Of a stretch of 64,000 bases of DNA, positions 58,740 to 64,000 are shown piece by piece. The notes below the pieces were generated by a model. That model was not told the origin of the DNA, did not search any database, and saw only the letters and a program-made list of their open reading frames with translations. Numbering within the stretch: the stretch's first letter is position 1; each line of letters begins with the position of its first letter. A program made the translations under genes and the position numbers. The stretch is from Neostapfia colusana (taxonomy: Eukaryota > Streptophyta > Magnoliopsida > Poales > Poaceae): contig JASWHV010000003.1 of NCBI GenBank assembly GCA_030760725.1, positions 112,252,153 to 112,316,152 on the forward strand, given 5' to 3'.

Positions 58740-59520
58740 TTCCGCAGGGATAAGCTCCGGAGGCTCCACGTGTCCAGCGGGGGCCTGGGCTTCCCTTTTC
58801 CTCAGGGGCGAGCTCTGTTTGTGCCGCGTGTCAGGCGGGCGGGATATCCCTCTTCCTCGGAGGCGAGCCCCGCGTGCGCCACGTGTCTGGTGGGTCGGGA
58901 CCTTCCCTCTCTGCATAGACGAGCTCCGTGTACGCCACGTGTTAGTGCCGGACCTCCCCTCTCTTCGGAGGTGGCTCCGAATGTGCCACGTGTCAGTGCC
59001 GGACCTCCCCTCTCTTCGGAGGTGAGCTCCGATAGTGCCACATGTCCTAGCAGCGTCGTATTTCCTTTTTACTCAGAGATGAGCTCTGAGGTTGACACGT
59101 GTCCATCAGTACCTTCTCCTCGGAGGTGAGCTCCGAGGATGACATGTGTCCAGTCGGACCGGACCTCCCGGTGGTGAGCTCCGAGAGCGACACGTATCCC
59201 ATAGTGTCGGACCTCTCGGAGGTGAGCTCCGGAGGTGACACGTGTCCCGCAGTGTCGGACCTCTCGGAGGTGGGCTCCGAGGGTGACACGTGTCCCGTGC
59301 GGCTGGTCCTCTCTTCTCCGCAGTGACTAGATCCAAAGGCGACACGTGTCCTGCGGGGCTGGCCTCGCTTCTCCGCAGAGGCTTGCTCCGGGGCAACACG
59401 TGTCCCACGGAGTCGGACCTCGCCCCTTCCGCAGAGGCAAGCTCTGAGCCTGCCACGTAGCCAGTTAGCGGCGGACCTCTCCCCCTTTTGCGGGGATGAG
59501 CTCCGAAGGTGCCACGTGGC
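58740..59520 (-). repeat. G-box (CACGTG) repeat array in C 5' LTR U3
   Basis: About fourteen degenerate units; roughly ten carry an exact CACGTG core, mostly within GCCACGTGTC or GACACGTGTCC (for example near 58768, 58880, 58987, 59095, 59285, 59342, 59397, 59511). Between cores lies a CCGGACCTC...TCGGAGGTGAGCTCCGA block that is itself partly palindromic. CACGTGTC is the classic plant G-box/ABRE core bound by bZIP and bHLH factors. Confidence 0.9.
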
Positions 59521-59675
59521 CAGCGGGCCGCGGGAAGTGTCTTCGGCGCTCTCGGTGAACTGGATTTAGCTCTTTTTGGCTATCTTTTTGGTTCTTTCTT
59601 CGTTTCTGCTTCTTTTAAAATGTTTCTCTATATAAAATATGAATGCATGCAGAAATCGAAATTGAGGGTGTCACA

Positions 59676-61467
59676 TTTGAGGTACCAAACTCCCTCTAAA
59701 ATTTTGCAGACTTAATTATTGACTTTCATACAAATTGGGTTGCATATTTGGATTAGGGTTGTTTAATATGAATCTAACCCAATTTGAATCACCAAATTTG
59801 GATATTCCTAGCAAACGTTATGCTATTCTAAAATTTGAGCCAATTATAAAATTCAAATAAATCTGGGGAAAAGTTTAAAGTCTGATGGTGGGGTCCGGGG
59901 TGACGTGGCGCGTTCTGGGAGGAGAACACATGGGGTTACAGGGATATCATCACACAGTCACAAATGGATCCGGTGCAACAAAAGTTCCCAATTGGATTTC
60001 TCCTCTCACTGACAGCGGGCTCGGCCCCTTCTTCAAGCTCTCGCCATTTCCGCACGCCCGCGCACGGAGCTCAACGGAGCTCGGTCTCCCGACCTCCTCC
60101 CTAGCCCCTGCTCACCGCCAGGGCCTAAACCCAAATGCTGAGCACCTTGGTGAAGTTTTAACGAGCCGCCGAGAACTCCAACCCCTCTCGCGACGGCGCA
60201 GCGGCTCGGTTCCACTTCGGCGACGTTGCCCGCTCTGCCTAGCTCGCCAAACACTGGGTTTTCAAGCTCTACAGCACCGGTGTGACATGTAGATGCTTGA
60301 CATGGATGCAAGTTAGCTCGGGAGAGGCTATAAATAAAATCTCACCATGCGCCTGACAGCTTCCGCCATTGGCGCCTTTAGAAAAGCTCGAAATAGGCCG
60401 TCTACAGGGGGTTTTATGCTAGGGTTGTGAAGCAAAGTTGTTCACTATCGAGTCTAGCTCGTGTGTGTTCAATTTGGTGCACTACAAACAGTTAACAATT
60501 GGGAATTTTGAGGTTTCTTACCCGTGGGTTGATTTGCACCGATCGGAAGAAAACTTCAAAATTCGCCTTCGATGATCACTGGTTCGGCTTGATCTTCGGA
60601 GGTGAGCAGCACGTGGTATGGGCGCGTCCGAGGATGCTATTGCTCGAGCGTGAGAAGCTCTCAGTCGGGCTGTCCACATGAGCCTCCTCATCGCGGTTCC
60701 TTTTGTTCGCCGCGCCAAAACAGTTTTCTAGGTGTTGGGAGGCTGATCACCGCTCGGTTGAAGTTTGAGGAGGCCGAGGAATGATCTGTGGTGCCATTTT
60801 TCTCTTCACCGAGGCCTTGCACGTGATGAAATGCCGGCTCCTGATCGACCAAGGGTGGTGGCGGTATCTCTGTCCTTGTGCGCGAGGGAGAAATGAAACA
60901 GAGCACTGCTTCAGAGTTGTGGCAAAGCTGAGCACGGCTTGGAGCCAATGAAACGCATGAGCAGCTCGCCAGCACAAGGGAAGCAGCTGGGAGGTGGCTC
61001 ACGTCGTGTCTCGGTGTCAGCCGGTGCTCTCTTGGTCTGTCTCGGTGGCAAAACAGATATGAAGACTGAAGCTTCAGTTGCAAGTCTACTGCCCCCAATG
61101 ACATGTGGGTCCCACAAGTCAGCTCCCTCTTATCCTCTAAAAGATCTCAATTTTTGGCAAATAACCAAATTCGATTGTTGGAAGTTCAAATCTGAACTGC
61201 ATTCGGATAATTGGGCAAGTTTCATCCAAATTCAAATTTGAATTTTATTTCCTATGCAATTTAAAGTCCTCTTAAATAGCTAGCAAGGTATCTCCAAAAT
61301 TCTTGAAACTTTGCATCCCCAATATTTTGGACCTGAGGAATTCAAATATGAAATTTGATTTTGATTTGGCTGCTGCAAATGGGACTTCTACCACGACAGT
61401 TTGCATTTCTATTGTGCTCCCCCATTTGAAATTTGAGTTGAACAAATTAAGTTCAAAATCTGAATTT
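59676..61467 (-). repeat. A 5' LTR, segment 2
   Basis: Continues from segment 1 and matches 12860-14635 of the 3' LTR. GC-rich 59880-61120, AT-rich after. It begins with C's TTTGA duplication and is interrupted at 61468 by H (AATTT duplication at 61463-61467). No gene. Confidence 0.9.
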
Positions 61468-63168
61468 TGTAGGATCGAAGTACACGTGTAAAGCTACCAG
61501 AGGGGGTGAATGGTAGATAAAAACTTTTCAGCGCAAGCAACAAAACACCCCTCAGCAGAAAACCGATCTGTTAAAGAAACCGTGTGTGCGACTAATCTAA
61601 ACGTTTTAAACTGTGACAAAACTAGTATATATTGTAGAGAATCAAGTCACGAATACTTCACAACAAGAATCATGAAAATCCGTTGAGAGAAACTCAAGTT
61701 ACGATCGAAAGATCGAACAAAGGTCAATCTGTCCTACGCGAGAAAAACAGTTCTGGAATACTGCAAAGAAACTCGTGTAGATCAGAAACCACAAATTCAA
61801 TGACCGTAAAATTTTCACATATGATATATAATCAAGTTTTGAAGACAACCCAAAAAGAATCACATCAATTGGATCTGTAAAACTCGAGTTATGATAAAAC
61901 CACCGAAGCAAGGTAGTGCTGAACAGAAACTCGACGAGAAAAACTTGTCTGAAACAAGTCGGACGAACAAGGCAAAAAAGTTCATTTAGAATACGAATTT
62001 TATTTATCAAAACACAAGAGGAACAGCCCCAAAATCGTGCACCCACGAGCCTTGGGCTCCCTTGCTTATATAACCAGCCCTAAGGCCAACCCAATTCAAA
62101 CTAGGACTCCTACTCCTACTTGGATTCAAACTGTAACTTTCCAATACTGCTCAAGACTCTTCTACACGCAGATAGAAGCAATCTTAAGACTTCCAAACAC
62201 CTTAGTAACGTCCCAAACATTCCTAAAACAACTCAACTTCATGTCCCACACGAAATCCTATCATAACCAACTGAAAACTTTCCATATTTGAGTCAAACAC
62301 GACTCAGCCGCAGCCTGAGTCCATAACCTAATCGGTTGGACCTTTCCGACCAATTCTTTACGTCCACATCTCTTCATCATGCCTTGGAACCATGCAGCCA
62401 CGTCCATGCACTCCTTGCACACATGCAAACATCTTCCAACGACGTCCAAGATACCTTCATATGCATTGTTCTTGATTCAAACATACTGTGCAACCTCCCG
62501 ATCAACTCAACCACAATTCCTCCCGAACTTGGTTGTTGAACCTCATCTTCTCCCCAAGACTAGTTCAATGGATCCCGTCACCAGCCATGTATTGAACTCA
62601 ATCAACACCTGCACATAAATAAACAACCAATACTTCCGAGCACAAGTCCTCGACTTGACTCTCGTTAGTTCTGAAACTACAACATCTTACGTGAGCACCT
62701 CACATAAGCATATTGTAAACCATAGCAAAATGATATCAGCCATAACCACCAAAACACACCAAAAACTTAGTAAAATAATACTAAGCAAACTTTCCATCAG
62801 AGTAAAGCAAGTTCGAAACATTGCAAGTTAAAAGCAGAACCATTGCAATCAAGCTCTGAACCTTACCAAAGCTAACCGGACCTTGAACCGGAGCTTACCA
62901 AAGCTAGTCAGACCTAGCGCCGGAGCTTACTAAAGCGTAGTCGGACCTAGCACGGAACTTACCAAAGCTAGTCGGACCTAGCACCGGAGCTAGCAAAAAC
63001 AAGTCGGACCTAGCCAAAATAAGTCAGACCTAGACAAAGCAAGTCGGACCTATCGTCGGACCTTGCAGGAGCTCGGACCTAGAGTCGGACCTTGTTAAAA
63101 AGGTGTTTTGGTAGTATTCAAAACTTTTATCATCAAAGACAATGTATTCAGCACACATAGGTCTCACA
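61468..63168 (-). repeat. Solo LTR H (1701 bp, copia SIRE-like)
   Basis: TGTAGGATCG at 61468 to GTCTCACA at 63168, flanked by exact AATTT (61463-61467 and 63169-63173). No coding, primer site or polypurine tract, so a solo LTR left by LTR-LTR recombination. The left end (ACCAGAGGGGGTGAATGG) parallels F's left end (GATGGGGGGTGAATATG), so minus orientation and a SIRE-type relative are likely. TATA-like TATATAAG on the minus strand at 62065-62072. Confidence 0.85.
62870..63090 (-). repeat. Short tandem repeats (AGTCGGACCTAG) in H U3
   Basis: About eight degenerate copies, 20-40 bp apart, of AAGCTAGTCGGACCTAGC-like units with CGGAGCTTACCAAAG between them. They lie 80-300 bp inside the LTR's 5' end, upstream of the putative TATA box, the same place as the repeat arrays of F and C. 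Confidence 0.85.
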
Positions 63169-63383
63169 AATTTTTGCTCCCCTTGCACATGAGAGCCTAC
63201 ACATGGGTTTTAAATTAACTTTGTCCCCCAAACACTCAAATGATCCTCGGCTAGAGTGGTGGGGCACTCATGTGTGTCATCACATGTGGGAAAATTTAAA
63301 CAAGTCCCAATTTTTATAAACTTGAAACCAAATAGTGTTCAAACTTCAGTCTATTTGTACTTAAAATTTTTTGGACCTTTACA
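63169..63383 (-). repeat. A 5' LTR, segment 3
   Basis: Matches 14632-14840 (CTTGCACATGAGAGC, CACATGGGTTTTAAATTAAC, CATCACATGTGGGAAAATTT). It ends TTTACA at 63383, followed by the CCCAT duplication at 63384-63388. No gene. Confidence 0.9.
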
Positions 63384-64000
63384 CCCATCCTCCTTGGCTA
63401 GGCAGACGCACCCGGAGCGGGATACTTTTGTTACTCGGGGGACCCTCCCAGCAGGGGAAGAGTTTGTTTGTCCCTTTGCGAGAAAGTATGCGCGGAAGCA
63501 CCAGGTCATCCACCTCGAGCTGTCTACTATGCACGAACCTCTGGTCATAGCACTGCGCCTGGTGATACCGTGCGTTTCAAGCAGCTGCTTGCCACATTCG
63601 CTCGTCGACAAGGTCAATGTCTTCACGCCGAAGCTGGTCCTGTGCCGCTTCGTCGTATGCCTGGAAAGGGGGGGCATGGTGATCTCTGTGGGGAGGACGG
63701 CCTTAGCCCCGTACACCAGGAAGAAGGGTGTTTCCCTTGTCGCTCGGATGAGGGACGTCCGGCTAGCCCACAATGCGCACGGAAGCTCGTCTACCCAATT
63801 AGCACCATGCTTCTTCGAGTAGTCGTAGGAGCGCATCTTGAGTCCCCTAAGTATCTCAGCATTAGCCCTCTCGACTTGTTCGTTGCTCTCTAGATGCACA
63901 ACAGATGCGTAGCAGACTTGGATGTCGAGGTCTTTGCAGTACTCTTGAAACACTGCACTGGTGAACTGGGTCCCGTTGTCAGTGATGATTCTGTTTGGGA
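63384..64000 (-). pseudogene. E pol, right piece: Tat-type integrase core and C-terminal domain
   Basis: The minus strand from the window edge reads RIITDNGTQFTS, containing the second catalytic aspartate of integrase, then YCKDLDI and NEQVERANAEILRGLK with the catalytic glutamate, then WVDELPCALWASRTS and FFLVYGAKAVLPTEI. These are hallmarks of Tat-type Ty3/gypsy integrase (RIRE2/Grande relatives). After about 63690 the frame shifts, and the C-terminal domain continues in other frames to a CVCLAKEDG stretch at 63389-63420. There A begins; the last residues are at 10605-10657. No stop is seen within the core itself. The gene continues beyond the right edge. Confidence 0.85.

Larger units (their letters stand above)
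48339..59675 (-). mobile_element. Element C: Tekay-like Ty3/gypsy retrotransposon nested in A's 5' LTR
   Basis: Minus-strand, flanked by exact TTTGA duplications (48334-48338, 59676-59680). 3' LTR 48339-51303, damaged at its junction with pol; broken gag-pol 51330-55692; leader with repeats 56050-56380; primer binding site; 5' LTR 56381-59675. LTR divergence is about 3% in the parts compared by eye, younger than A and older than D. It has no ORF between gag and the leader, unlike B and D. Confidence 0.93.
56381..59675 (-). repeat. C 5' LTR (3295 bp)
   Basis: TGTGACGCCCC at 56381 to GGTGTCACA at 59675. In LTR sense: a ~150-bp start, G-box array (58740-59520), TATA box (58548-58556), then about 2.2 kb of R/U5 with the conserved block (57160-57600), low-complexity CCAATAACC tracts (about 56980-57150) and the GAGTAC hairpin (56721-56752). 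No gene. Confidence 0.93.
10663..63383 (-). mobile_element. Element A: Tekay-like Ty3/gypsy retrotransposon with 4.2-kb LTRs, host of most other insertions
   Basis: Minus-strand element spanning most of the window. The 3' LTR is 10663-14840 and the polypurine tract follows at 14841. Broken gag-pol lies at 15142-19440, the leader continues at 45755-46139, and the primer binding site is at 46125-46136. The 5' LTR is split into 46140-48338, 59676-61467 and 63169-63383. Summing the 5' LTR pieces gives about 4.2 kb, equal to the 3' LTR. The exact CCCAT duplications at both outer ends prove that this is one insertion. Without nested elements A would be about 14 kb. Between-LTR divergence looks like roughly 5-6% by eye, mostly transitions, so it is an old insertion. 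Confidence 0.9.

Noticed and set aside
58740..59520. Regular repeats resembling a CRISPR array
   Set aside because: Units are degenerate, spacers are not unique, the array lies in LTR U3 of a plant retrotransposon and occurs three times with that LTR; no cas genes.
59509..59715. 68-codon plus-strand frame at the end of C's LTR
   Set aside because: Crosses the LTR boundary and target duplication; not a conserved protein.

Overview
The window is repeat-rich intergenic DNA from a plant nuclear genome, almost certainly a grass. I see no convincing host gene, no tRNA or rRNA gene and no CRISPR array. Nearly every base can be assigned to LTR retrotransposons typed by their own domains: Ty1/copia SIRE/Maximus-like (F, and solo LTR H), Ty3/gypsy chromovirus Tekay-like with a C-terminal chromodomain (A, B, C, D, G), and Ty3/gypsy Tat-like (E). 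Letters are my labels. The grass call rests on the element types; species and genus cannot be read from the sequence.

Layout, left to right. 1-6686: 5' part of minus-strand copia element F, with gag, protease/integrase and RT all broken and its 5' LTR at 5161-6686. 6692-7727: 5' end of an A-family LTR (G) into which F inserted. 7728-10662 and 63384-64000: two pieces of one Tat element E, including its antisense ORF and the split end of its pol gene. 10663-63383: element A (minus, LTRs about 4.2 kb, target-site duplication CCCAT), which divides E. Inside A lie solo LTR J (16249-17024, CTTTC), element B (20429-45749, minus, GCCTT), element C (48339-59675, minus, TTTGA, in A's 5' LTR) and solo LTR H (61468-63168, AATTT, also in A's 5' LTR). 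Inside B lie a truncated C-family LTR (I, 28008-30696) and element D (33068-45087, plus strand, GGAAA, in B's 5' LTR). Insertion order by nesting is E, then A, then B, then D, with C, H and J after A.

D is the only element that looks young. Its LTRs differ at roughly 20 sites over 2.7 kb by eye, it has a 1383-codon open gag-pol frame with all catalytic motifs, and it has a separate intact 259-aa ORF upstream of gag. One in-frame UAG lies near the gag N terminus. The older elements carry many stops, frameshifts and deletions; A has lost an RT catalytic aspartate.

Points worth follow-up are: an arrangement of repeat arrays upstream of a TATA box in three unrelated LTR families, including a G-box (CACGTG) array in the C family; conserved inverted repeats, one with a paired base change, in the long transcribed part of the Tekay-like LTRs; a tandem array of primer-binding-site-like units in C's leader; and the unknown upstream ORF of D. 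All identity and age statements are estimates by eye from the sequence.
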